From CAZMCT01 sp964564785 (lineage in GTDB: Bacteria; Planctomycetota; Phycisphaerae; UBA1845; Fen-1342): a DNA stretch of 32,578 nucleotides. The DNA lies in the NCBI GenBank assembly GCA_964564785.1, contig CAZMCT010000028.1, positions 1 through 32,578 of the forward strand, read 5' to 3'. Under the pieces are notes generated by a model. The model searched no databases and had not been told where the DNA came from. It saw only the letters and a list, made by a program, of their open reading frames with translations. Shown piece by piece: positions 14,956 to 21,790 of this stretch. The first letter of the stretch is position 1. The number at the start of each line of letters is the position of its first letter. The position numbers were made by a program, and so were the translations under genes.

Positions 14956-15566
14956 GGCGCAGAGGGGGCGGAATCACGACCGGCCGTCCCGTCCAGTTCC
15001 TTGTGCAGCCACGCTTTCGCAAATCGCCAGTCGTTGTGCACGCTCGCCCGCGAGAGGCCCAACTCGTCGGCCGTCTCCTGGAACGTCAACCCCAGCACGA
15101 ACAGCAGCTCCACCACGCGGGCGTGCCGCGGCGAGAGTTCCTGTAGGCGGGTCAGCGCCTCGTCCAGTGCGAGATAGTCCGTCGCCTCCCAAACCCTTTG
15201 CGTCGGAATGTCGTCTCCCAGGAGTTGACGGTGGAAGACCGGCCGCGCGAGACCATTGTGGCCGCGGCCGCCGCGCTTGCGGGCGTCGATGCGGCGGGCC
15301 AGATCGCAGAGCTGCTGGCGCATCTTCTGAACCAGCAGGGCCAGGGCGTGATCGCGAGAGGTGCAGCGCTCGACCCCACACTCGGCCAGTCTGGAAAACG
15401 CCTGGTGCACGAGCGAGACGGTACCCGGGCGGTTCGCCCCGGACCACCTGCACAGCAGGCGATGGGCGCGGTCGCACGCCTTGTCATAGATCAGGGGCAC
15501 CCAGTCGCGCAGATGCTGCGGACCGGGCTCATCCGCCCGCGCATCGGGCACGGTGCTCACCGCCAT
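14952..15566 (-). CDS. ECF-family RNA polymerase sigma factor paired with a kinase
   Basis: The 204-residue protein has region 2 around 'LVHQAFSRLAECG' and 'QKMRQQLCDLARRIDARKRGG'. Region 4 shows a helix-turn-helix in 'LTFQETADELGLSRASVHNDWRFAKAWL'. The layout matches the planctomycete/acidobacterial ECF-like group (TIGR02999 type) that is usually encoded beside Hanks kinases and lacks a classical anti-sigma factor. The downstream kinase overlaps its stop by four bases, suggesting phosphorylation-based control, which is inference. Start at 15566 has AAAGG right before it; a GTG four codons in is possible. A TAGAAT box on the minus strand lies about 70 bases upstream. Confidence 0.88.
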   Translation of the reverse strand: MAVSTVPDARADEPGPQHLRDWVPLIYDKACDRAHRLLCRWSGANRPGTVSLVHQAFSRLAECGVERCTSRDHALALLVQKMRQQLCDLARRIDARKRGGRGHNGLARPVFHRQLLGDDIPTQRVWEATDYLALDEALTRLQELSPRHARVVELLFVLGLTFQETADELGLSRASVHNDWRFAKAWLHKELDGTAGRDSAPSAP

Positions 15567-15636
15567 CCTTTCGCACGCAATTCACTGACTCCGCTGGACT
15601 TGCCGCCAGGGGGCGTATGCAGCCCGCCCACTTCGT

Positions 15637-15642
15637 ATTCTA
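15637..15642 (-). promoter_or_regulatory. Possible -10 box upstream of the ECF sigma/kinase pair
   Basis: The minus strand reads GATGCTAGAATACG, with TAGAAT one base from the TATAAT consensus, in an otherwise GC-rich gap about 70 bases before the start codon. No convincing -35 lies 16-18 bases upstream, so this is tentative. Confidence 0.25.
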
Positions 15643-15711
15643 GCATCGGTCGGCAACCACCCCGCACCTTCCGACCGGCACGTCTCGGATAACTATAGCC
15701 CAGAACGTTAG

Positions 15712-16560
15712 TTACCGGCCGTCGTACAGGCGGGTGCCCAGCAGGTCTTCGAGATGGGCTTCGGCCAGGATTTTCTGCACGGTCCGCTCGAGGTCGTACT
15801 CGACCCGAACGAACTCGACCTGCTCGATGCTGCTGTTGAGGGCGGCCGCGACCAGGCTCTCGGCCCCGTCCTCAAACGCATCGGAGCGGCGGTGGACGAC
15901 GACGTAGCACGCCCGGCTGTCGCGGTCGCGCGGCTGACCGACGCTGCCGACGTTGATGATTGTCCGCTCGTCCTCAACCTCGTAAAAGGGCGAGTCCGGC
16001 AACTCGTTGGGCGGGTCGAAGTAGGGGTCGTCCATGAAGACGCCGGGCTGGTGAGTGTGCCCGACGAAGCACACGCGCGCGTCAAGCCGCTCGAAATTCG
16101 CGATCACCTTCTGCGGGTTCGTGAAGACGTCTTCCGGGAAGATGTACTCGTTCATCGGGCGCCGGGGCGAGGCATGGACGAAAAGCACATCGCCCTCTTT
16201 GACGCGGATCGGCAGCTCGCCGAGGAACTTCCAGCGCAGGGCCCGGAGCTTCGGGTCGGGCTCTTCCTCGAGAATGCGCCGGGTCCAGTAGCACGCTCGC
16301 TCGGCCGGGAGGTTGAAGTTGGTCGGCTCGAACAGGACGGCATGGTCGTGGTTGCCCATGAGCGTGATCCGGCAGCGCTCCCGCACCAGATCGAGGCATT
16401 CTTTCGGGTTCGCCCCGTACCCGATGATGTCGCCCAGGCACACGATCTCGGTGATGCCCCGCTCGTCGATGTCGGCCAGAACAGCTTGCAGCGCCTCCAG
16501 ATTGGAGTGGATGTCGCTGATGATCGCGAAGCTGCGGCTGGCGGTCTTTCCGCGTTTCAC
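15712..16560 (-). CDS. Calcineurin-like metallophosphoesterase (YfcE/MPP-type)
   Basis: The 282-residue cytoplasmic protein has the ordered two-metal motifs: Asp16-Ile-His18 ('ISDIHSN'), Asp44 ('CLGDIIGYG'), 'GNHDHAV' (Asn70, His71), a later His in 'LFVHASPRRP', and 'FVGHTHQPG'. 'SNLEALQAVLADI' and 'GYGANPKECLDLV' are typical of the YfcE-like subgroup, which includes phosphodiesterases and nucleases of unknown native substrate. The start is GTG at 16560, overlapping the stop of the Trm112-like gene (GTGA), so the two are translationally coupled. The gene ends 145 bases before the sigma factor gene. Confidence 0.88.
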   Translation of the reverse strand: MKRGKTASRSFAIISDIHSNLEALQAVLADIDERGITEIVCLGDIIGYGANPKECLDLVRERCRITLMGNHDHAVLFEPTNFNLPAERACYWTRRILEEEPDPKLRALRWKFLGELPIRVKEGDVLFVHASPRRPMNEYIFPEDVFTNPQKVIANFERLDARVCFVGHTHQPGVFMDDPYFDPPNELPDSPFYEVEDERTIINVGSVGQPRDRDSRACYVVVHRRSDAFEDGAESLVAAALNSSIEQVEFVRVEYDLERTVQKILAEAHLEDLLGTRLYDGR

Positions 16561-16748
16561 TCACGCTCCTGCGACGGCTCGGCCTCATCGGGGATCAGTA
16601 CAGGCCAACGGCCCTCGAACGGGTAGCGCAGCCCGCAGCTCACGCAGACCATCCGCTCGCCAGCCACCTCGAGCCGGCCGTGACAGCCGGGTACGGGGCA
16701 GACGAGCAGGGCCAGCAGTTCGGGATTCAGCGGCGTCGGCGCTTCCAT
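16557..16748 (-). CDS. Trm112/YcaR-family zinc-ribbon protein
   Basis: The small 63-residue protein 'MEAPTPLNPELLALLVCP' continues to 'YPFEGRWPVLIPDEA', the signature of Trm112/UPF0434 proteins. Four cysteines (17, 22, 35, 38) can bind one zinc. The first pair is spaced by four residues rather than two ('CPVPGCHG'). In eukaryotes and archaea Trm112 activates methyltransferases; in bacteria its role is less clear. The ATG at 16748 fits the family start; a longer frame to 16787 adds unrelated residues. It overlaps the phosphoesterase gene by four bases. Confidence 0.8.
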   Translation of the reverse strand: MEAPTPLNPELLALLVCPVPGCHGRLEVAGERMVCVSCGLRYPFEGRWPVLIPDEAEPSQERE

Positions 16749-16887
16749 AGCAGTCGAACTTGTAGAATAGAGAAGCCCAGCGGGCAAATCAATCCGACGA
16801 TTCCCGACAAGCCCCCCCCGCGCACGCCGGGCGCTCGCCGACCGCGCACCTCTCGGCCGGCGAGCGAACCGCCCCGCGCGGCTCGCC

Positions 16888-17703
16888 CTACCACTCGCGC
16901 CAGTCCGGAACGTAGTGCGGGTCGTTGTGGTCCCCCACCGAGCCGATCCGAAAACGCGTCGACGTCAGTCGCCCCGGCCGGTGCGCCTCGACGTGTCCGT
17001 CTGCCGCGGCGGCAACCGCTCGCTCCCGGTGGCGAAAGCTCGTCGTGGGCGTGCTGTTCACGATCCACCCGCTGCCGAACCGCAGGTACGGCGGGTCGAG
17101 CAGAGCGTTGTTCTGCGGCCGGTTCCCGCCCAGATCGGCCGCCGTGTCGGCGAACGCGAAGAGCGACGCGGGCCGATGCAGCGTGTCGAGCGTGCGCCAA
17201 GGGCGGTGGCCGATGAAGGTCGGTCCGGGCGAGTTCCAGCCGGGGGTGCAGGGCGGCGACAGGAAATAGCCGTTGTAGCCGTATGTGCTCGTGAGCTGCC
17301 GCGCGGCCCCCTGCGGCGTGTAGCTGCCCCAGGGTTGGTCGGGGCACTCGTAGACGCCATCCGGCCGCAGATCGGAGCGGAGATAGGGCCAGACGAAACC
17401 GCGGGTGTGATCCACGCCGCCGGCCGTGTTGGTGCCCCACCAGAAGACCGGCGGGCCGTCGCCGATGAGCGGGGGGAGGGTATAGGCGAGCGGCATGGCG
17501 CGCCCGCGGTAATCGCCGGCGTACAGGTGTAGGGCGAGGCCGAGTTGGCGAAGGTTGGAGGCGCACTTGACGCGCCGGGCCTGCCCGCGGGCCGTGCCGA
17601 GGGCCGGCAGCAGGACGCCCATGAGGACGGCGATGATCGCGATGGTGACGAGGAGCTCGACAAGCGAGAAGGCGGCGGTTCTCGAATGCCGCGGAGCTGT
17701 CAT
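16888..17703 (-). CDS. Type II secretion pseudopilin-like protein with DGH motif (planctomycete type)
   Basis: The 271-residue protein begins 'MTAPRHSRTAAFSLVELLVTIAI', a prepilin peptidase site with Phe at +1 and Glu16 at +5, although Ala replaces the usual Gly at -1. A membrane helix follows ('VTIAIIAVLMGVLLPAL'), then 'RVKCASNLRQLGLALHLYA', the standard entry to planctomycete pseudopilins. The C-terminal domain has 'YECPDQPWGSY' and 'AAADGHVEAHRPG'. It is probably exported and assembled by a GspE-driven machine. It lies 149 bases after the riboswitch-controlled exported protein on the same strand and may share its transcript. The ATG at 17703 sits inside a TCGGAATGACA repeat end. Longer frames upstream look like repeat translation. 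Confidence 0.8.
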   Translation of the reverse strand: MTAPRHSRTAAFSLVELLVTIAIIAVLMGVLLPALGTARGQARRVKCASNLRQLGLALHLYAGDYRGRAMPLAYTLPPLIGDGPPVFWWGTNTAGGVDHTRGFVWPYLRSDLRPDGVYECPDQPWGSYTPQGAARQLTSTYGYNGYFLSPPCTPGWNSPGPTFIGHRPWRTLDTLHRPASLFAFADTAADLGGNRPQNNALLDPPYLRFGSGWIVNSTPTTSFRHRERAVAAAADGHVEAHRPGRLTSTRFRIGSVGDHNDPHYVPDWREW

Positions 17704-17840
17704 TCCGAGGTAGTCCGCCATGGCGGACTGCCGTGGAATCCGGCACCGGATGCGGAAGACCGCGCGTACGCGGGCGCTTCCTTCGTCCGCGGCCAGATTC
17801 CTCGGCACCGCGCTCCTCGGAAGGACGACGAGGAGACGAT
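17698..17840. repeat. TCATTCCGA-type dispersed element before the pseudopilin gene
   Basis: It starts with TGTCATTCCGA (17698-17708), identical to one end of the element at 29967-30093. It continues with a palindrome GTCCGCCATGGCGGAC and GTGGAATCCGG, and ends with diverged words such as ATTCCTCGG and CTCGGAAGGAC. It separates the pseudopilin from the upstream exported-protein gene and supplies the pseudopilin start codon. Confidence 0.55.
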
Positions 17841-17852
17841 CCCTCATCGCCA

Positions 17853-18545
17853 CTACCCTGGGAACAGACCGACGAACGTGTTGATGTCACGGAAATCGAC
17901 AACCCCGTCGCGATCGCAGTCGGCGCTGCTGAGGGCGCAATCGGGGAACGCCGCGGTATACGCTTCGGGTGCGGTGAGCGCCAGCACGAACGGATTGATG
18001 TCCAGGAAGCTGACCACGCCGTCGCAGTTCGTGTCGCCCGGCAGCGGCGCCAGCGGCGTCTGCGGCGTGCTGGTCCAGTCGTCGCCGGGCAGGCACAGCC
18101 GGCCGTCGGTGTCGCCGTCACGCAGGATACGCTGGGCCGGCCCCACCGGCGAGAACTCCCAGGTCTCACCCAGGTCGCTGCTCAGCCAGTAGCTGATCCA
18201 CGTCGCCGGCCAGTTGTCGATCGCGTGGTACGTTGGCCCGCCGGGCGGCGTATACCAGATGTCGGTGATGTAGCCGCCGCCCACTTCCGCGTAGTCGAAC
18301 CCGATCCCGGCCGCGGCCAACGCATCCATCAATTGCAGCCCGGTGATTTCCTCCGCCTCGAAGTGGTATGCAAACGCGAAACTGTCGCCGTCCGTGCCCG
18401 ACCAGAAGTCGACCACGAACAGGACCGAGTGCGGGCCGTCACCCACGTGGCGGCCGAGCAGCTCGAGCTCCCACCACTCGTACGCCCGGGCGGCGGGCGC
18501 ACTGAACAGTGCGATGACCATGACAAACGGGGCCAGTCTAAGCAT
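17853..18545 (-). CDS. Exported dockerin-tailed protein under a cobalamin riboswitch
   Basis: The 230-residue protein has a signal peptide (residues 1-22, 'LFSAPAARA'). A roughly 130-residue domain follows, with 'GPHSVLFVVDFWSGTDGDSF', 'ITGLQLMDALAAAGIGFDY', 'YITDIWYTPP', 'WISYWLSSDLGETWEFSP' and 'QRILRDGDTDGRL'. The order 'V..ALxxAG ... YIxxI ... W.YW ... LxDGD' recalls the DUF4430/transcobalamin-like beta domain, but I cannot prove it. The tail carries two dockerin-like Ca-binding repeats ('GDTNCDGVVSFLDINPFV' and 'DCDRDGVVDFRDINTFV'). The ATG at 18545 is set by AGGAG eight bases upstream and by the signal peptide. A B12 riboswitch lies about 220 bases upstream on the same strand, so expression should fall when cobalamin is plentiful. 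Corrinoid binding is inference. Confidence 0.75.
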   Translation of the reverse strand: MLRLAPFVMVIALFSAPAARAYEWWELELLGRHVGDGPHSVLFVVDFWSGTDGDSFAFAYHFEAEEITGLQLMDALAAAGIGFDYAEVGGGYITDIWYTPPGGPTYHAIDNWPATWISYWLSSDLGETWEFSPVGPAQRILRDGDTDGRLCLPGDDWTSTPQTPLAPLPGDTNCDGVVSFLDINPFVLALTAPEAYTAAFPDCALSSADCDRDGVVDFRDINTFVGLFPG

Positions 18546-18734
18546 GTGCTTCACTCCTGCGGCAAGCGCCGCGTAGCCGACCTGCCCGACGCAGGCCGGC
18601 GGCCGGGCTCGCAGAGGGATAGCGATCAGGCTCAGCAGCGCGCGAGCGCCACGGCGACGACCGGGTCGCACCGGCCGAACCACGGCACCTCTGGCTCATT
18701 GGGTTTTTCGGTCAGCGTTGCGCGGCATGCATGA

Positions 18735-18755
18735 TCGCCTTTCCCACGAAGGCGA
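18735..18755 (-). promoter_or_regulatory. Stem-loop after the riboswitch, possible expression platform
   Basis: TCGCCTT pairs with AAGGCGA around a short loop, some 15 bases past the B12 box on the transcript. No U-run follows, so Rho-independent termination is not supported; an anti-anti-sequester role is possible. Confidence 0.35.
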
Positions 18756-18767
18756 GCCAATGCGGTC

Positions 18768-18960
18768 AGGCTGGCAGGTCTTCTGACTTCCGGGTGCGTC
18801 GGCCCGGGGGCCGACTCCTACTGGCCGCGCCTTCTCGGCCAACCCGGGGCGGGCCGGCCAATGGACGTGCGGCGTTCGTTCCCGGTCACAGCGGCGGGGC
18901 CGTTCCGGTATTGCACCGGATTCCCTATTCTTCCGACCGCTCCGAGCGGTCGGACACCAG
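18768..18960 (-). promoter_or_regulatory. Cobalamin (B12) riboswitch
   Basis: On the minus strand the core reads GGGAATCCGGTGCAATACCG, followed by GAACGGCCCCGCCGCTGTGA and CCGGG (18881-18925). This matches the conserved 'GGGAAxCCGGTGxAAxxCCGGxxCxGxCCCGCxxCTGTGA' centre of cobalamin riboswitches. The B12 box AGTCAGAAGACCTGCC lies 3' at 18773-18788. A strong hairpin (CCGACCGCT/AGCGGTCGG, 18933-18953) lies at the 5' side. Edges are approximate. It points at the exported gene starting at 18545. A hairpin just downstream (18735-18755, TCGCCTT/AAGGCGA) could belong to the expression platform, though it has no U tract. Confidence 0.93.
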
Positions 18961-19145
18961 CGACCGTAGGGGCCAGTCTAGCTCGGACCGGCGGGAAGTC
19001 AAGCGTTGAGACCGAACTAGCGCGATGTTGACCGGGTTTTTATCAGCACCTGAAACGGGCTTAATGAATGCACGGCATCGTTCGCGGTAGCGAAGTGGGC
19101 GCGGGGCATCGAGGCTTCGCGATGCTTCGGAAGAAGGAGTGTTCG

Positions 19146-19910
19146 ATGACACGATCACTGGGCACGATGTTGACCCTGGGTTTGGTCGCCGCGGCAGTCG
19201 CCGAGACGACCGTCACGTTCGACGATTACCCCCTCGCACCCGAGTCGTATTACAACGGGTCAGACTATGCGGGGGGGTTCACCAGCGGCGGGGTATTCTT
19301 TCCGAACGAGTACACGGACTGGGGCGGGGGCTGGTACTCGTGGAACGGCTACTCGGTGTCGAACATGACGGACACGACGACGCCGGGCTACACGAACCAA
19401 TATAGCGCGTGGACGGGCTCGGGGTACCAGAGCGCGAACTACGGCGTGGCCTACGGCGCGTCCGACCTCGATCTGCCGGTGCCCACGACGGTGTCGGGGG
19501 TCTACCTGACGAACACGACGTATGCGGCGCTGTCCATGCGCGACGGCGACTGGTTCAACGACGCGTTCGGCGGACCGGACGGCACGGAACCCGATTGGTT
19601 CACCGTGACGATCACGGGGCGCGACCCGAACGGCGCGCCGACCGGAGCAGTCGTTTTCTACCTGGCCGACTATCGCTTCGAGAACAGCGCCGACGACTAC
19701 ATCCTCGATGAATGGACCTGGGTCGACCTCAGCCCGCTGGGCACCGTGGCCACGCTTTCGCTGTCGTTCGACGCCAGCAACTTCGACCCCTATGGCATCA
19801 CGGTCCCGACCTACGTCGCGCTCGACAACCTGGTGATCACCACCATTCCCGAGCCGGCCGGCCTGTTCCTGCTCATGGCAGGCACGCTGCTGATCGGGCG
19901 CCGCCGCTGA
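19146..19910 (+). CDS. Exported DUF4465-family protein with PEP-CTERM-like C-terminus
   Basis: The 254-residue protein has a signal peptide ('MLTLGLVAAAVAE'). It then follows the DUF4465 pattern throughout: 'SYYNGSDYAGGFTSGG', 'YSWNGYSVSNMTDTTTPGY', 'NQYSAWTGSGYQSANY', 'GVYLTNTTYAALSMRDGD', 'DWFTVTITG', 'VVFYLADYRFEN' and 'TYVALDNLVI'. It ends 'IPEPAGLFLLMAG' plus a helix and 'GRRR', a PEP-CTERM exosortase signal, so it should be anchored in or processed at the envelope. To my knowledge DUF4465 includes Bacteroidetes surface proteins that bind vitamin B12 (BtuH). The neighbouring divergent gene has a B12 riboswitch, which fits. AGAAGGAG lies eight bases before the ATG. No riboswitch is seen on this strand; a TTGACC at 19028 is a weak -35 candidate. 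Confidence 0.85.
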   Translation: MTRSLGTMLTLGLVAAAVAETTVTFDDYPLAPESYYNGSDYAGGFTSGGVFFPNEYTDWGGGWYSWNGYSVSNMTDTTTPGYTNQYSAWTGSGYQSANYGVAYGASDLDLPVPTTVSGVYLTNTTYAALSMRDGDWFNDAFGGPDGTEPDWFTVTITGRDPNGAPTGAVVFYLADYRFENSADDYILDEWTWVDLSPLGTVATLSLSFDASNFDPYGITVPTYVALDNLVITTIPEPAGLFLLMAGTLLIGRRR

Positions 19911-19937
19911 AACACTGTGCCCTGGTTTCCCATCCTA

Positions 19938-19969
19938 GACCCGGACCGGCTTTCGCGCAGGTCCGGGTC
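19938..19969 (+). terminator. Stem-loop terminator candidate after the DUF4465 gene
   Basis: GACCCGGACC (19938-19947) pairs perfectly over ten bases with GGTCCGGGTC (19960-19969) around a 12-base loop, 28 bases after the stop codon. No T-run follows, so it may also just protect the transcript's 3' end. Confidence 0.5.
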
Positions 19970-19999
19970 CCTCCTCCATCCATCCCGAAGGAGCCGTGG

Positions 20000-21148
20000 A
20001 TGACCCGTCCCGCGATCCTCTCCGGTGTCATGGCTCTGGCGGCCGGGTTCGCCGCGATTGCCCAGGAGCCGGATTTCACCGTGGTGCTGTTGCCCGATAC
20101 CCAGAAGTACGCGGAGCTGTACCCGGAGATTTTCTTCGCCCAGACGCAGTGGATCCGCGACCACGCCGCGGCCGAGAACATCGTATTCGTCTCGCAGCTC
20201 GGCGACATCGTGGAGCACGGCGGGTTCGGCGAGAACGGCAACGCGGCCGAGTGGGAGGTGGCCGCGGGGGCCCTGGGCCTGCTCGACGGCGCCGCGCCCT
20301 GGGGCCTGGTGATCGGCAACCACGACTTCGACACTTGGTACGACCCGCTGGCCGGCTCGCAGAACTTCCTTCAGCGTTTCGGCCCGCCGCGCTTCACCGA
20401 CCAGCCTTGGTTCGGCGACTGGTCGCCCGACGGCTACAACTCGTACCAGTACTTCGTGGGCGGCGGCCGGCGGTTCCTCGTGCTCCACTTGATCCCCGAC
20501 ATCCCGCCGGCGGCGATGTCGTGGGCCCAGGCCGTGCTGGACGCCCATCCGGACACGCCGGCGCTCATCAGCACCCACATCTACATGAAGGCCACCGGCC
20601 GGACCCTGTTCCCCTACATGGACATGTACGATCCCGCCTGGAACGGCCACTCCGGCGAGGAGATCTTCCAGCTCCTGGTCGCCCCGAATCCGCAGGTCTT
20701 CATGGTGAACTGCGGGCACGTCTCGCTCGAGCGCTTCCAGACCTCACTCAACCAAGCCGGGCAGCCGGTGTTCGAACTGCTCCAGGATTACCAGCTCCGC
20801 CAATGGGGTGGACAGGGGTTCCTCCGCATCTTGCGTTTTCGGCCCGTCGCGGGCGTCATCGAGGTGCGCACGTACTCCCCCTGGCTTGACCAGTTCGAGA
20901 CCGACGCCGACAGCCAGTTCGATATCGCGCTGGACTTCCTCGAGCGACTGGGGCCGGCCGCCGGCGACCTCAACTGCGACGGCAGCGCCGGATTCGATGA
21001 CATAAACCCCTTCGTTCTGGCGCTGCTCGACGCGGACGCCTACGCGACGCAGTTCCCCGCCTGCCGCCGGACCGCCGCCGACTGCAACCTCGACGGCGTG
21101 GTCGGCTTCGACGACATCAACGCATTCGTGGCGCTGCTGGCGGACTGA
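20000..21148 (+). CDS. Exported calcineurin-like phosphoesterase with dockerin-like tail
   Basis: The 382-residue protein has a signal peptide ('ALAAGFAAIA' then QEPDF). The metallophosphoesterase motifs are in order: 'VVLLPDTQKY', 'SQLGDIVEHGG', 'VIGNHDFD', 'LISTHIYMK' and 'VNCGHVSLER'. This arrangement is that of the exported phosphoesterases of planctomycetes, whose substrates are unknown. The last 60 residues hold two dockerin-like repeats ('GDLNCDGSAGFDDINPFV', 'DCNLDGVVGFDDINAFV'), the same tail type as the protein at 17853. The ATG at 20000 is fixed by GAAGGAG six bases upstream and by the signal peptide. It follows the DUF4465 gene by 89 bases with a hairpin in between, so joint control is uncertain. 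Confidence 0.88.
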   Translation: MTRPAILSGVMALAAGFAAIAQEPDFTVVLLPDTQKYAELYPEIFFAQTQWIRDHAAAENIVFVSQLGDIVEHGGFGENGNAAEWEVAAGALGLLDGAAPWGLVIGNHDFDTWYDPLAGSQNFLQRFGPPRFTDQPWFGDWSPDGYNSYQYFVGGGRRFLVLHLIPDIPPAAMSWAQAVLDAHPDTPALISTHIYMKATGRTLFPYMDMYDPAWNGHSGEEIFQLLVAPNPQVFMVNCGHVSLERFQTSLNQAGQPVFELLQDYQLRQWGGQGFLRILRFRPVAGVIEVRTYSPWLDQFETDADSQFDIALDFLERLGPAAGDLNCDGSAGFDDINPFVLALLDADAYATQFPACRRTAADCNLDGVVGFDDINAFVALLAD

Positions 21149-21157
21149 CGCGGCGCA

Positions 21158-21312
21158 AGGTCATCGCGAGGAGATCGCTGCGGCGACCCGCGCGGAATCT
21201 GCCTGCGGCCGGAGCTTGCCTTCGCCCGCCTGGCCCGCGTGTCAACTCGCGAGGTCGGGGTGCCTGCGTGCGCGGCCGGATTCCTCGTCGCTGCGCTGCT
21301 CGGAATGACGCG
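21158..21312. repeat. TCATTCCGA-type dispersed element before the msrC-like gene
   Basis: The left part reads TCATCGCGAGGAGATCGCTG and the right end GGATTCCTCG...CTGCTCGGAATGACGC (21278-21312). These are diverged inverted ends of the family seen at 29967-30093. It fills the 179-base gap after the exported phosphoesterase gene. Confidence 0.5.
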
Positions 21313-21327
21313 CGGTATCATCCTCGC

Positions 21328-21789
21328 ATGCTGTTTCGCGACTATGACACGCTGGCCGAACTCATCGCCCGCCGCGGCTCCACCGGCGACCGCGGGCAGC
21401 GCATGCAGGCGGTGGTCGACGCGCTCTGGGAGGCGTTGAAGGACACCGGCGTGTCGTGGGTCGGCTTCTACCTCCACGAAGGCGGCCACGAGCTGGTCCT
21501 CGGACCGCGGCGCGACAAGCCGGCCTGCTCGCCGATCGGCCTGCACGGCGCCTGCGGCCAGTGCTTCCGCAGCGGCCGGCCGCTGGTCGTCCGCGACGTG
21601 GCCGAGCTGGGAGCCAACTACGTCGCGTGCGACCCGCGGGACCGCTCGGAGCTGGTGCTGCCATGCGTTGACGAACAGGGGCGCTGTTGGGGCGTGCTCG
21701 ACCTCGACAGCCACGCCGTCGGCAGCTTCACCGAGGCCGACGCGGCCGGGTTGACGGCCGTGCTGCGGGCCGCGAAGCTCACCGCCTAA
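21328..21789 (+). CDS. msrC: Free methionine-(R)-sulfoxide reductase (GAF domain, MsrC/fRMsr-like)
   Basis: The 153-residue protein is a single GAF domain. It has 'SWVGFYLHE', 'GLHGACGQCFRSGRPLVVRDV', 'NYVACDPRDRSELVLPC' and 'CWGVLDLDSHAVGSF'. Cys67, Cys76 and Cys101 stand at the places of the three redox cysteines of fRMsr enzymes, which reduce free methionine-R-sulfoxide in the cytosol. The 'ACD...SE(L/I)V(L/V)P' block is diagnostic for the family. Two extra cysteines (79, 113) are present. The ATG at 21328 matches the family start; upstream frame is repeat. The next gene begins one base after its stop, so they form one operon. Confidence 0.85.
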   Translation: MLFRDYDTLAELIARRGSTGDRGQRMQAVVDALWEALKDTGVSWVGFYLHEGGHELVLGPRRDKPACSPIGLHGACGQCFRSGRPLVVRDVAELGANYVACDPRDRSELVLPCVDEQGRCWGVLDLDSHAVGSFTEADAAGLTAVLRAAKLTA

Positions 21790-21790
21790 G

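Noticed and set aside
18768..18960. Riboswitch acting on the plus-strand DUF4465 gene
   Set aside because: The conserved core and B12 box read 5' to 3' only on the minus strand; no second aptamer is seen between 18990 and 19146 on the plus strand.
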